Assembly (NCBI GenBank): GCA_001599815.1
Contig: BCIA01000002.1
Coordinates: 999,831 to 1,063,830, forward strand
DNA length: 64,000 nt
Origin: Furcasterigmium furcatum
Taxonomy: Eukaryota; Ascomycota; Sordariomycetes; Glomerellales; Plectosphaerellaceae
Direction of reading: 5' to 3'
The notes under the pieces were generated by a model. The model searched no databases and was not told the origin of the DNA. It saw nothing but the letters and a program-made list of their open reading frames with translations. A program made the position numbers and the translations under genes. Within the stretch, counting starts at the first letter, position 1, and each line of letters begins with the position of its first letter. Positions 20,972-31,679 of the stretch are shown here, piece after piece.

Positions 20972-22223
20972 TGTCGCGGGTGTGCGGGATGGGGTGGATG
21001 TCTCCTTGTGGGTGAGGGATCGGAAAGGGGCAAAAATATATTGCAAAAGTGGCATAAAGTAAGGGTTATGTCCTTCTGGGGTGAAAGCTACAGGTTGGTT
21101 TTCCTGTGTGGCGAGTGCTTGTGTGCTGTGACTTTCAACCCTCCTCAGCGAACTCTCCGTCTGCTAATATACATCGTGGCCGGAATCGATTCCGGCCACA
21201 GTGAGGGGACACGGTCCATGGCGACGAGGACAGATTTCGGGCCATCCGATTTCTGTTTGTCAAAACAGGGCGCCGCCGCATGGAAGCCATCAGAACCCTG
21301 CGCCCGCCGCCCGCAGGCCGCGCTCATGGCTTTGCTGCCGTGCCCAACTCATCCCATGCCGGAATGAGGATCACGATGCTGGGCTTGAGAAGGGAACGAG
21401 CGGGTTTCGTGGAGTGCCAGGCTCAGGTCTCGGGCCGGCGCGCAGAAGGGTATAAAAGGTGTCGGCCTGTACACTTTCAGGTTCGCTGACGGACACTTCC
21501 CATTTACCTAACATCCTCTCGGCCTCCATTGCTGACCCTTCCCTTCAACAGCCGAGCAAGATTGTGAAGCAGCTGGCGTTGGGGATGGAGGGGTTCTTGG
21601 GTAATAGATTGCCGGGGGCGACCCACTTGCTCCCCGATGTTTGCCGGACGTGGCCGGAAGCATTCCGGCCTCTTGGCCCCGGGGGTCGTCGGCCCCCGCC
21701 ATATTCCACGGGGCACCTGACCTGGCCGCCCAAGGAAGAAGTGCTCACGCCCTGCGGTGACAAGCCTGGTTTTCTGATAAACGCAACCTCCCTGATTGGT
21801 CTTCTTTCCATGCAAGTCGTCCTAGGCCCTATCAGACAGGACTGAAGGGGAAGGTAAGTCGATGGTCGTACATCGGCACTGCTTTCCAATCCGGGGCCGG
21901 GGCCTGTTTCTGAGGTCGGCAAGCAGAGGCGAGAGGAAAAGCATGGCGTATTCATTAAGTACTGCTGATACTCCCAGCGCGAATCGTTGCTTGAACCCGA
22001 TTACCGAACGAAAATGACGGGCCAGATTGACAAGGAAAGAAAATGAAACCCCAATCCTCCCCGTGTTCGTCATGAAATGATTCATGGGAGCGTGTATGTC
22101 GTGTCTTCAAAGTCGTTGTCGTTGTCTTCGTCGAAATTCGAACCCCTGCCATGCCCAGATCTGTATATCGCCACGGTTAGCCCAAGTCTGGTCAATGGTC
22201 GCCAATAATCTCTACCTTGACGG
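20972..22223. other. Gap upstream of the dioxygenase, downstream of the secreted-protein gene
   Basis: 1252 bp. It contains the IDO promoter and a good TATA box (TATAAAAG at 21451-21458) oriented rightward, yet no gene with coding character follows on the plus strand; the 128-codon frame there lacks an ATG at its head. Nothing else supported. Confidence 0.5.
21451..21458 (+). promoter_or_regulatory. Consensus TATA box without an obvious downstream gene
   Basis: TATAAAAG in a G/C-rich setting, reading rightward. About 80 bp downstream is a pyrimidine-rich stretch ending in CAACAG, which resembles a 3' splice site. It could drive a non-coding RNA or be fortuitous. Confidence 0.3.
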
Positions 22224-23252
22224 TCAAACTGATGGGAGCGAAATAGTCCTCCACACGATGCCTGAAGGCCCCTCGCCGGGGAACCTCAGAGCCATCTCTG
22301 TCGGTGGTGCGACTGCTTGCTGCTCGTCGCCCTCCTCTTCAGGAGCCTCCTCCGCCTCCTCAGGCCCCTCCTCAGTAACGGCATCCTCTTCGCTCAACAG
22401 ATCGATCTCGCCGTCGCTTCCCTCCGCAGCTTCTTCGAGGATAGGATCGTCGGTCACTGCAGGTGGAGGGGTGATGCTCGGCGCCGCAGATTCCCAAAGG
22501 TCCGCAAGGCTCGAGGTGGGCAGGGCCTCGAGATCCTCCGAGAGTGCGAAAGGAACGAGGTTCTCGTCCACAGGCAGGCTCTCCAGGGCGCTGCTCTCAA
22601 GAGAGACGGATGTCGACTCCAAACCTGCGTCAAGAGGCAGAGTGGCCGTGAGGCTGGTCTCGAAGGCAGGCAAGCTGAGAGAGACCGTCTCGTTCTGCTT
22701 ACGAAAACCAAGGTCCTCAGACGATGGGCCGTTGAAGATGAACTCGGTGAACGTCGCAGTGATGGTCATCATGCATCCGCTGCTGCTGCTGCTGAGTGCT
22801 TCGCGATCATCCGCAGGTACCGCCGCATCGACGTCCAGGGGGTCTCCTATGTCGGTGTTTAGCTCGTCTTGGGAGGGGTCACTTACAGCAGGTAGGTCGA
22901 CACCTTCGACCGGGTTGACACTCTCGACCGGTGGCGCATCGCCAGGAGTCGAGGTGGGCGTCGATACAGTTACCCCGTCAAGCCACTCCTTCATCTGAAG
23001 CTCAACGGCCCTGACGTCGTCGATCAACCGAAGCATTTCCGACTCGGCAACTTCGACGCCGCCCTGAGGTGCTCTCTTCACCACATCGACGATGGCAGCC
23101 GGGGAGCGGGCTATCTGGTGCTTCGTGTGGTCAAGCGCGTTGACCTGCTCCGGGCGGAGTAGAAATCGCCTGTCTGGCAGGACTGCCGCGGACGAGCCCT
23201 GGAAGGCCGCCGAAAGAATGAGGGCTGAGTTGGCGAGCTTGGCAAAAGACAT
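22224..23252 (-). CDS. Acidic, Ser/Glu-rich predicted secreted protein, unknown function
   Basis: Single open frame of 342 aa. Residues 1-22 (MSFAKLANSALILSAAFQGS and on) look like a cleavable signal peptide with Ala-x-Ala-type cleavage. The mature chain is very acidic and low-complexity, with many Ser, Pro, Glu and Asp, only one Cys, and a run of five Ser before a short hydrophobic patch (TITATFTEFIFN). A Glu-rich block near residues 280-315 resembles a disordered acidic tail. No GPI signal or known domain. Could be a wall-associated or secreted lineage-specific protein. An intron altering the C terminus cannot be excluded. Confidence 0.6.
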   Translation of the reverse strand: MSFAKLANSALILSAAFQGSSAAVLPDRRFLLRPEQVNALDHTKHQIARSPAAIVDVVKRAPQGGVEVAESEMLRLIDDVRAVELQMKEWLDGVTVSTPTSTPGDAPPVESVNPVEGVDLPAVSDPSQDELNTDIGDPLDVDAAVPADDREALSSSSSGCMMTITATFTEFIFNGPSSEDLGFRKQNETVSLSLPAFETSLTATLPLDAGLESTSVSLESSALESLPVDENLVPFALSEDLEALPTSSLADLWESAAPSITPPPAVTDDPILEEAAEGSDGEIDLLSEEDAVTEEGPEEAEEAPEEEGDEQQAVAPPTEMALRFPGEGPSGIVWRTISLPSV

Positions 23253-25365
23253 ATTGGAAGGATTTCGGCGCGGAATGACTTGGAGTAGCAGGACTGACTG
23301 TCTTCACCAGGTCATGGCTCTCTGAGGTCATGATATATGGCCTTCTTGCAGAGCGCAAGAAAGGGTGGGAACAGGTCATTCCAATTGCTGGTTGCCCACG
23401 AGCAACCAGATAGCATTCCAACACTTTGAGGATGTTTCACCTGAGGTTCATCACCGGCAGGATTTGGCCGTCGCTTAGATTGAGATTTGCATGGCAATTG
23501 TGTGGCCATCACTCGCGAGGCATGCAAATGCCGTCTATTGTTCGGCCCAGCTGGCGGTGATCCGTCACTCGGATCGGAGACTGCGCCAGCTGCTCGACTG
23601 CGTCATCATGGAGGATAAAGTCATTCAGTGGCTAGTTTCGAAGTGAAGACTGTGGGCGGCTTGGCCCCGGCCAGTCATTCGGCGGAAGAATGCGATGGAG
23701 GCTGCTGGAACAAGAATGGCGGAGTTGCGAGAGACCGGGCGGTGAGCGGCAATTGCTTCGTCTCGACAGACAGATGTCGACTGGACGAATTCCGTCGTTG
23801 TCTGGTCTGCGAGGCAGCACCTCGGCCAAGCGAGCGTTGTTCGGTTCGGCCGGTCGCATGCCCAGATGCAAACTGGGTCGAGACGACTGGTCACGCAGCC
23901 GCTTCCCCCCGCTGTTCGAGTTGGGATTGCTAAAATGTCTGGCTATCGCCCGAGATTGCCCACTGGCCTTTGGTGATGAATGATGCCACGGTAGTGTACA
24001 AGCGTGGCGGACCAACCGCTGGATCGGTCGGCCTATTATTAGGCGGAGTCAGATGCCCGTCCACTGTTGGGGGGCTGTCCTTTGCGACGCCGAGAAACCT
24101 CGATGTGGTTTCGGATGCTGCGATGCCAGTCACGATAGTTGCCTTGATTGTTTGTCCAGTTCGTGCACGAATGATGGATGATCTTGGTCACAGGATGGGC
24201 TGGTCCAGCAGGTGGCGGCCGACGAAGGGAAATGAAAAGTGCGCGTGTGGGTGTGGATCATTGCGTCGCCCGCGATCCTAGCTGGAGGGTCACCAGGGCT
24301 GGCTGATGATTATCCCGGGCTAGGAGACGGAGGAGGCGAGAGATTTGGAGTCGTCCCCAAGGGAAAAAAAGGGGGCGTCGACACTGAGATGCATCGAGTC
24401 AGGCCAGGTTGCCAGGCTCCGTCCATGGCAGTCGAAGTTCCTTTTCTCCCAGGATGCACTTGACCGCATCGGGTAGTGTACGATGCAGAGCGATTGCCCT
24501 GAGATGGGTGGATGTTTCAAGACGGTACAGGAGAACAAGCACAGGCAAGAGGCCAAAGTCGGAGAGGATGAAGCAGTGGGCAGCAGAGTTTCTCGACGGA
24601 GATACTTCCGGCATGTACCGCGTGTTGGTTCGGGTCAGGTCGAGCTAGGAATCCGGCGAAACCAAGGATCCGCTGCGCGCTGAGTGGCTGAACGGCTGTC
24701 AGGAGTAAGGGAGGAACCTGACAGGGTACCTCCTCCCCCCGGCGCAGCTTCCCACCCGCAGCGCCAGCAAATGGTGCCCGGTGCACGCGCGAGAAACAGA
24801 GCAAAGGGTCAATTCTTGAGCGAGCCCAGCCCAGCATGATGAGTCTCCCGTCGTCCATTGTCACGCCCGGCGCTCTCTCGAAAATGAGACGCCAACACTC
24901 CCAGATGGCCTCCCCCATAAAATGATTTTTCTCCCCCCTCCCCATCCTCCTCATCCAACACCATCGTCGCCATCACCACTTTCTTAATAAACCACCATCC
25001 CGCCGCCGACCTCCCGATTCCGTCTCCATCCACCCGCCTGCCCGGCCGGGAGAAGAACGAGAAGAGGCACGGAACGCACGCACGCACGCACGCTGCATCC
25101 GTCCAAAAGCCCTCAGCCCCCCCTTCGCTGGCTCGGTCGCCCGAGGCGAACAACAGAGGCGCAAGATCACCACAGTCCCCTCACAGGCCTCAGCAATTTC
25201 GCCCGCCACTGCCTGCACGAGGCGCCGCTCCCGTGACAAAGCCCGACAACACCTAATTTTTCCTCGTCAGCGCCGGTGCCCGCCCACATAAGCAACCCTT
25301 TCTGCCTTCCTCCTCCACCCTCCACCTGTCACCTTCCGACACTCCCACTCCCCATCATCATCGCC
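23253..25365. other. Divergent gap between the secreted-protein and Ies4 genes
   Basis: 2.1 kb holding both promoters. The last ~500 bp before the Ies4 ATG are pyrimidine-rich, typical of a fungal 5' leader, and include an ACGC tandem repeat. Open frames are short and overlapping. No gene supported. Confidence 0.55.
25074..25093. repeat. ACGC microsatellite (5 units)
   Basis: Five perfect ACGC units in the presumed 5' leader of the Ies4 gene. Confidence 0.9.
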
Positions 25366-26315
25366 ATGGCTCCGACCAGCAAAACATCCGTCAGCCGTCG
25401 CAAGTCGGCCGGCGGCAAGAGCCTCACCGTCACCCTGCATGTCTCCCCGGACAAGCTGAGGGAGATCCTAGACGAGCCGGCCTCGGCCAAGGAAGAAACA
25501 CCCGCCATGGATACGCCGGAAGTGCAAGAGAAGGCAGAATCTAAGGAGCCCAACGGCTCGAGCGACTCACCTGCCAACTCCAATTCTCAACCGACACCCG
25601 CCCAGGCCAACGGCGACAACGCGTCCGACTCCAACCCTGCCACGCCTGCTGCCAACGGCGAGGACNCCCCCGCCCCTGGCACCATGGGACCTCCGACGGA
25701 TGGCCCCAAGAAGAAGGGCACCAAGCGTTCGGCTGTCGCTGCAAATGGCGTCGGCCCGGATGGCCAACCCAAGGTCAGGGGAAAGCCCGGCCCAAAGAAG
25801 AAGGCCAGACTGTGAGTGAACTCTTCGCCGCTATGGACGTCTATGAGTGCTAACACATTCCTAACAGTGAGGATGGCACGATCGATCCTAACGCGTCTGG
25901 CAAGGCGGCCGCCGCTGCTCACAAGCTCGGGCCCAAGGCGAACCAAGGTGCTATCAACGCGGGCCTCCGTGCCCTTGATCGTTCCGGCGCTCCCTGCCGG
26001 AAGTGGAACAAGGGCAGCTTCGTCCTCAAGAGCTTTACCGGCGTGACCTGGGAGATCCCTCGATGGACAGCGCCTCCCAAGTCGGCTTCTCAGCCTCCTT
26101 CCGACGAGTCGGCTTCTGCTTCGGCGGAGAACAGCACAAAAGAGAACACGGACGTTAAGGATATCAAGCTGGGCAACGGCGTGGTGAAGAGCGATGTCAA
26201 CAGCACTACTGCCAACAGTGCGGCCGATGTCGAGATGCGCAGTGGTCCGCCCAGCGCTATTGCCGCCAGCTCTCCCGCCCCGAGCGCCCCCCCGATGGCC
26301 ATCCCGGCGGTTTAG
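25366..26315 (+). CDS. IES4: INO80 chromatin-remodelling complex subunit, Ies4 family
   Basis: Predicted nuclear subunit of the INO80 remodeller. Exons 25366-25811 and 25868-26315; intron 25812-25867 (56 bp, CTAAC branch) joins KKKAR-L-EDGTIDP. Product is 297 aa. The N terminus has the family block KSLTVTLHVSPDKLREIL, then a low-complexity Ser/Asn/Pro/Glu linker. A basic stretch (KKKGTKR, KPGPKKKARL) looks like a nuclear localisation signal. The conserved core runs KLGPKANQGAINAGLRALDR, SGAPCRKW and LKSFTGVTWEIPRW (about 165-222). The C-terminal tail is disordered. The start ATG has GCCATGG context. One codon near residue 101 contains the unresolved base N at 25666. The family assignment is from memory of the Ies4 pattern. 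Confidence 0.82.
25666..25666. other. Ambiguous base (N) inside the Ies4 coding region
   Basis: Single N in a C-rich run (GGACNCCCC), probably a base-call uncertainty. The frame is intact on either side. Confidence 0.95.
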
Positions 26316-27931
26316 GATATGCTGACGGCTTCGCGGAGATACTCTTGGTACCAGTGAATCAGGATTTCTAACGGCGAGCTGAAGAAGCTCGCCCCTTTAT
26401 TTCATCGCGAGGGTTTCGGCGGTCGGTCGCCCTCAGTAGCGAGGCAATAGGTTGCAGGCGTTTGGAGGTTCTGGACATGGGGACGGCAGGCCTTTGAAGC
26501 CACGGCGGTCACGGCGTTCGGCCTGGAATGGCCAGAGGTTGTACAACAGTTTTATCATCAGCTGCGGATTCGCATTTGGGAGAGTCCAAAAGCATCAAAT
26601 AGACACCTTGTGATTCTATGAAAAAGTTCGGCGTAGATTGATTTTGGTGCCGTGACAGGTTCTGAATGCATCACGATGCGATGAGGGCCTGGTGCCGGAA
26701 TGAAGCGCTCGTGTCGCGTTGTGGGTGGCAAATGGCCATTTGATTTGCTCGAATGAACCGGTCCCGGGTGTTTCGGAGCGACCAGCTGTGCTGGTCCACT
26801 GGTGCTGATCTCACGGGCTCTGCGATCGTGGCTTCAGTAGTCGCCTTGAAGATGGAACAGGAAGGCTAAATGGGCCAAATGTCCCTCGGCGGTGCCGGTC
26901 GGGCCCTTTTGCGATATAGCAGGCAATGCGTTGGAAAGCTTGCGTCATCACGACTTGAGGGGAGAGACGCCAACGATGAAGCCTGGGCTACATGTCGCAG
27001 TCACCGCCCGGAATGTCCTCATTGTTGATGATGGGGCGAGGTTGGAGTCCAGCTCGGGATCTTAGGTAAGCCAGCCGGGCGGAGGCGGAACCCTGGGTCT
27101 CTAACACCAGAGTACCCGCGAGTTGCGTGATTCTGTTAGCAATGGGTCCCAGACCCATCCCACCCCCGGCCGGCCGTGAGTTGGAAATCCCCCTGCAAGC
27201 CGAAACCCGGGGTCTGCTGCAGCAAGGCAAGCGCTGGGGCTGACTCTAGTTAGCGCGTCACCAAGGAAGGCCTTAGCCTGCTCCGTGAACCTAGCGCACT
27301 CGACCCGCGTGATAAGATATGAGTGGGCTTGCAGGTGCTGGAGGAGTGAGTGCTGCAGCGTCCAAGGTTGTCAGTGCATGACGGTACTTGACTTGCCTGC
27401 CCGACTTACCTTACCTCACCAACCAGTCCGCTCCCACCCGCCAGCCATCCAGCCCGTCCATCCACCACCACCACCATCCATCCATCCAACTCCACTGCGA
27501 TAGCAGCCAGCTTGACCCAGCATCTACCACCGAACTCCGTCCCGTATTTGGTCCTCTGCAGTGCAGTCCCGGCGAGCAGAGCTTGGCCTCTAAATATTGT
27601 TCTCCTGATCTATTCGTCCTTACTCCGCGGGAATCCTTCCACCTCCAAGACCCCGACTCCGGCGGCACCACCCAACTTACCTCCCCGGTTGAAGAGCCCA
27701 ACTGCCGCCCACATCGACGATCCAAGCTCTTATCTTTGAAGCCGAGCAGTACTGTGGCCTCGCCTCGGTCGCTATCGTCAAGTCCCAACCCCGCAACTCG
27801 TCATTGTCTGCGCATCCCGACCACCGAAGCTCGCCTTCCGGGACCGAGAGGAGCGTCCGAAGCTCCTTGCTGAGTGGGAAAGCTTCAACGGCGCCGCCAA
27901 CCCGCCCGTGGCTCTCGACGGACCCGCCAGC
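26316..27931. other. Gap between Ies4 and the Gid1 homologue
   Basis: 1.6 kb: 3' UTR of Ies4, then promoter and leader of the next gene. CCA/TCCA repeats at 27462-27488. No gene supported. Confidence 0.55.
27462..27488. repeat. CCA x5 followed by TCCA x3 microsatellite
   Basis: Perfect short tandem units in the presumed leader of the Gid1 gene. Confidence 0.85.
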
Positions 27932-30221
27932 ATGTCAAACCCTTACCAGCAGAGTTCCTCAGACCTTCCAGAGTCAGACTCTCCCTCCTCGAGCTCCGGA
28001 TTCCTCCCCCGACGCTACTCCTATGCCTCGGCCGCCGCTGGGACACAAAACCAGCCGACCGCTTCCGCCTCCCAGATGCCCCGCCCCGCCAGAGGCTCGA
28101 TAATCTCCCAACTCCTCAACAACGACGAACTCGTTCCCGGCCCGTTTGGGGACTACGGACGAATGGACAGCCAGCAGAACGGCGCTGCACCGGGTGGCAG
28201 AGAGGCCCCCTGGGGGTTGAACAACATGGCATACCCACCCTTTTCCAAGGCCTTTGGCACATACATGCGCAACTCGGGCCTCCTGTATAGCGCCGACTCC
28301 CACGACGGGCCAAGATTCTTCGTGCCGTCGTATCTGCAGGGATCTACATATGTCCAGCAGCTGGAAGACGCACATAGGTTGAAGCTGCAAAAGCAGAAGG
28401 ATGCGCAGAGCCCCCCGAACCAGACGGCGCCGGGCCTCACTGCAAGCGCGAGCAGCACGAGCTTACAGAGCAAGCCAACCTCCCACCGAGGGATCAGCCA
28501 TCACGTTGTCGAGAAGCCACCGCCCGAGGACGAAGACGCCCTGGCCCCGTTACCGACGAGATGGAACAAGGACGACAAGTACGCAAGCCTGGAGGTTGTG
28601 AGCGACGGCCTTGACGTCAAATATACCGGGTCCAAGGGGACATCCGAACGGGAACACGAGGCCTACTCTATCCGATCAGACCACTACATGCCCGCACAAT
28701 GCGGCATCTATTACTACGAGGTCGCCATTCTGGGGGGGAAGCGGGACGAGTACGTGACTCCTGACTCGCTTTTCCATGCATGGCAGCTAACTTGTTGCAG
28801 TACCACAATAGGTATTGGGTTTTCCGCAAAGTCCGTTGCTCTCTCCAGACCACCCGGTTGGGAGCCGGACTCTTATGGATACCACGGAGACGACGGCAAC
28901 TGCTACGCGGCTCACAGTGGCGGCAAGGCTTACGGGCCTCCTTTTACAGTACACGATGTCATTGGGTGTGGAATCAACTTCCGGACCAAGACTGCATTCT
29001 ACACCAAGAACGGTGTCTTCCTTGGAACCGCTTTCAAGGATGTCAAGGGCAAGCTGTATCCCTCTATTGGGTTGAAGAAGGCGGGGGAGCATGTTCGGGT
29101 CAACTTTGGGCAGACACCGTTTGTGTTCGACATCGATGCCATGATGAAGGTGAGTTCCGCCCATGGTTTTAGGATTTTTCCCCCGGAAGGATGGCGCTGA
29201 CTTTAAGCAGAGGGAAAAGTCTCGCATCCATGTGGAGATCGCCCAGACGAGCACGTCAAAGCTGTCGTCCCTCAAGGAGAGAGACCTCGTCCAGTCTCTT
29301 GTGCTGCAGTTCCTGCAACACGATGGCTACATCGAGACAGCCAGGGCCTTTGCGGAAGAAATCCACGGGGAAAAAAGGGCGCTCAGCCTCGATCCGAGTG
29401 CTGTTATAGAGGACATCAACGTCCGAGACGACGAGCATGCCACGAAACGACAACGTAAGTCCCGTCTGAAGGAAGTGACCGGGCGAAATACTGACTAAAA
29501 ATGATACAGGCATTCGGCGAGCAGTCCTGGAGGGTGACATTGACAGGGCCCTCAAGCACACGAACGCCTTCTACCCCGAGGTGCTCCAATTTTATGAGCA
29601 TGTCAACTTCAGGTTGAGGTGTCGCAAGTTCATCGAAATGGTCCGCTTGGCAGCCGAGATGAGAACGGCCGTCGAGGGCAAGAAGTCTAATGGCCACGTT
29701 GCCAGCGACTACCATGCCCAGGATATGGACGTAGATCTCAACGGGGCATCATACGACCACATGGACACGGAGGATGGTCCCAAGAAGCCGATCGGGATCG
29801 ATGAGCTCGAGCTCGAGACCCTGATGTATGGCCAAAGCCTGCAAGCCGAGTACAAGGACGACCCGCGGAGGGAAGTGACCGAGGCGCTGGAGAACATCTA
29901 CGCGCTTCTCGCCTATACGAACCCTCTCAAGGCCAAGGATGTCGCGCATCTACTCGATAAGAAGGGCAGGGTGGCCGTTGCGGAGGAGCTCAACTCGGCA
30001 ATCTTGCGTAAGTTCCTCGCGAAGCCCCTCGTATTCTCTGCATCATCCTGACAAGTTTTCTCTCTTCAGTGTCTCTTGGCAAATCTTCCCGCGCCGCGCT
30101 GGACGAAGTCTACGCCCAGACCACGGTGCTCCTCGACGACCTGCGGGAGAATGGCGGGCCCGGCTCCTTCGTCTCCCTGCAGGACGTGATAGACGACATT
30201 CCCAAGGCCCCATTATACTAA
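27932..30221 (+). CDS. GID1: Gid1/Vid30 (RanBPM-type) subunit of the GID/CTLH ubiquitin ligase
   Basis: Scaffold/substrate-module subunit of the GID E3 ligase, which degrades gluconeogenic enzymes in yeast. Exons 27932-28749, 28801-29149, 29211-29454, 29510-30007 and 30070-30221; introns 51, 61, 55 and 62 bp. Product is 686 aa. Order: disordered Ser/Pro N terminus; SPRY domain (~215-385; HYMPAQCGIYYYEVAILGG, GIGFSAKSVALSRPPGWEPD, FYTKNGVFLG); LisH (~408-440; LVLQFLQHDGYIETARAF); CTLH (~472-520; IRRAVLEGDIDRAL, RLRCRKFIEMVR); CRA at the C terminus (LMYGQSLQAEY to QDVIDDIPKAPLY). I start at ATG 27932; an upstream in-frame GTG is not credible. Intron 1 is a multiple of three without a stop, so its retention would insert 17 residues in the SPRY domain. 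Confidence 0.94.
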
Positions 30222-30671
30222 GCATCTCCGCGTGGGATGGTTGCTACTAGGACCTTAGACTGGTACATAATGACGGTCGGCGCTCGAACGCTTCGAATCG
30301 CCCCAGGCAGGATCGGGGGCATCGGCGAATGATACTTGACGGGCTGGTGTCTTTCCAGGGGGTCTCATTCTGCTTTCCGGAGTTGGGGGCATCATGGCAT
30401 CGGTGTATTCTCACATGGGCCGCACAGTTCGCCCGGGAAGTCCGCTCAGTTCCTTATCGTCGACTTAAGAACCTGTTAGACAGGCGGCTGCAATACAAGC
30501 TTATAATCCAATGCTTGCGGTCTCTTTGATGGTGAATGGTCTAGGGCCGGACGACCCTAGGAAGTGGTATTGTTTGCCGTCCATGTCATGCGGGACCGGA
30601 TAATTCTATGTGATGCTACACGGTACATGGGTAGTACATTATACATATATTAGACGCCCGTAGTCTCGGGA
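30222..30671. other. Convergent gap between Gid1 and the metaxin-like gene
   Basis: 450 bp of 3' flank for both genes; nothing else seen. Confidence 0.6.
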
Positions 30672-31679
30672 TCATGCGCTCTCCGGGAAGTACGTCCGCA
30701 ACATGTGCTCGCGGTGCGCCGTCAGCGCGGGATAAGCGCGGAGGAGATCGCCGAGGGTGGCGTCGACCCAGCCCAGGGAGCCGTCGAGGATGATGTTGGT
30801 GTAGGCGAAGACCTCGGCGTCGAAGAGGGCGGCCTCGTCCGAGGCGGAGAAGAAGCCGTCGCCGTCTGCCTCGGCTGCGCTGGTGAGGAGGGCGGTTTCG
30901 AGCGCCGAGAAGGCAGATTTGGCGTCGGCGTAGAGGGCGGCGGTGTCGAGGAAGCCGCGACGGGTTGTGGAGAGGATCTCGGACTCGGCGGCGGATCGGA
31001 CCTGATTTAGGAGAGTGGTGCGGACGAGGATGTTGCGGGAGGAAGGGTTGATATAGAGTGCCTTGAGGAGAGGAGTGTTCGCCGGGTTGAGGTAGAGGGC
31101 GTGGAGGAGGGCGGGGCGGATCTGGGATGAGAGGAGTGCGAGGTAGGCCTCTTGCCGGGGCGTGAGAGTGTCGTCAAGGATGTTGGGCGGCGAGGCACTG
31201 GAGAGGGCGTGGTTGAGGAGGGGGTCGCCTGCTGATATGGGGAGATTGTTCGATGGTGTGCTGGACGGCGGCGGTAGTAGGAAGGGGAGAGCGCCGGAGG
31301 GTGAAGCGTGGTTTGTCGACGGTCTGGTTATGAAGGGGACGCGGGCGATCTTGAGGATTGTCTGAAGACATGGAGGTCAGCTGTGGCCCTAGCATACAGG
31401 AAGGCTTCAGGAAGCCTGGAGATGCGCTCAAGCATCAATACTCACCTGCCACTTTAGACAGGAAGGGTTGAAGCTGGGCTTCCCCTTCCTTGCGCCCTCG
31501 TCATCTGTGAAGACATAGAGTATCGGCCTTGTGCGGTCCTTCTCCGAAGACGGCGACCTGAGCGGCAGGCCGTTGGCGGGGTAGACGGCGAGGGGGACGC
31601 GGTTGAAGAGAGCGGCGATGGGTGACGGCACGGCGAGCCAGTGGGTCGGGGCCGGCGGTGCCCGGCGTGGTTCGGCCAT
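30672..31679 (-). CDS. Metaxin/Tom37-family subunit of the mitochondrial SAM/TOB complex
   Basis: Outer-membrane factor for beta-barrel assembly (Sam35/Tob38 or Sam37/Tom37 type). Exons 31679-31446 and 31361-30672; intron 31362-31445 (84 bp) joins SCLKWQ-TILKIARVPF in phase 0. Product is 307 aa. The N-terminal ~110 residues are thioredoxin-like with the family block ILYVFTDDEGARKGKPSFNP followed by the Cys-Leu-Lys-Trp helix and SGALPFLLPP. The C half is a GST-C-like helical domain with FTDD-independent features: RQEAYLALLSSQIRPALLHA and FAYTNIILDGSLGWVD. No C-terminal membrane helix, which favours the Sam35/Tob38 side over Sam37. ATG context GCCATGG. Confidence 0.78.
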
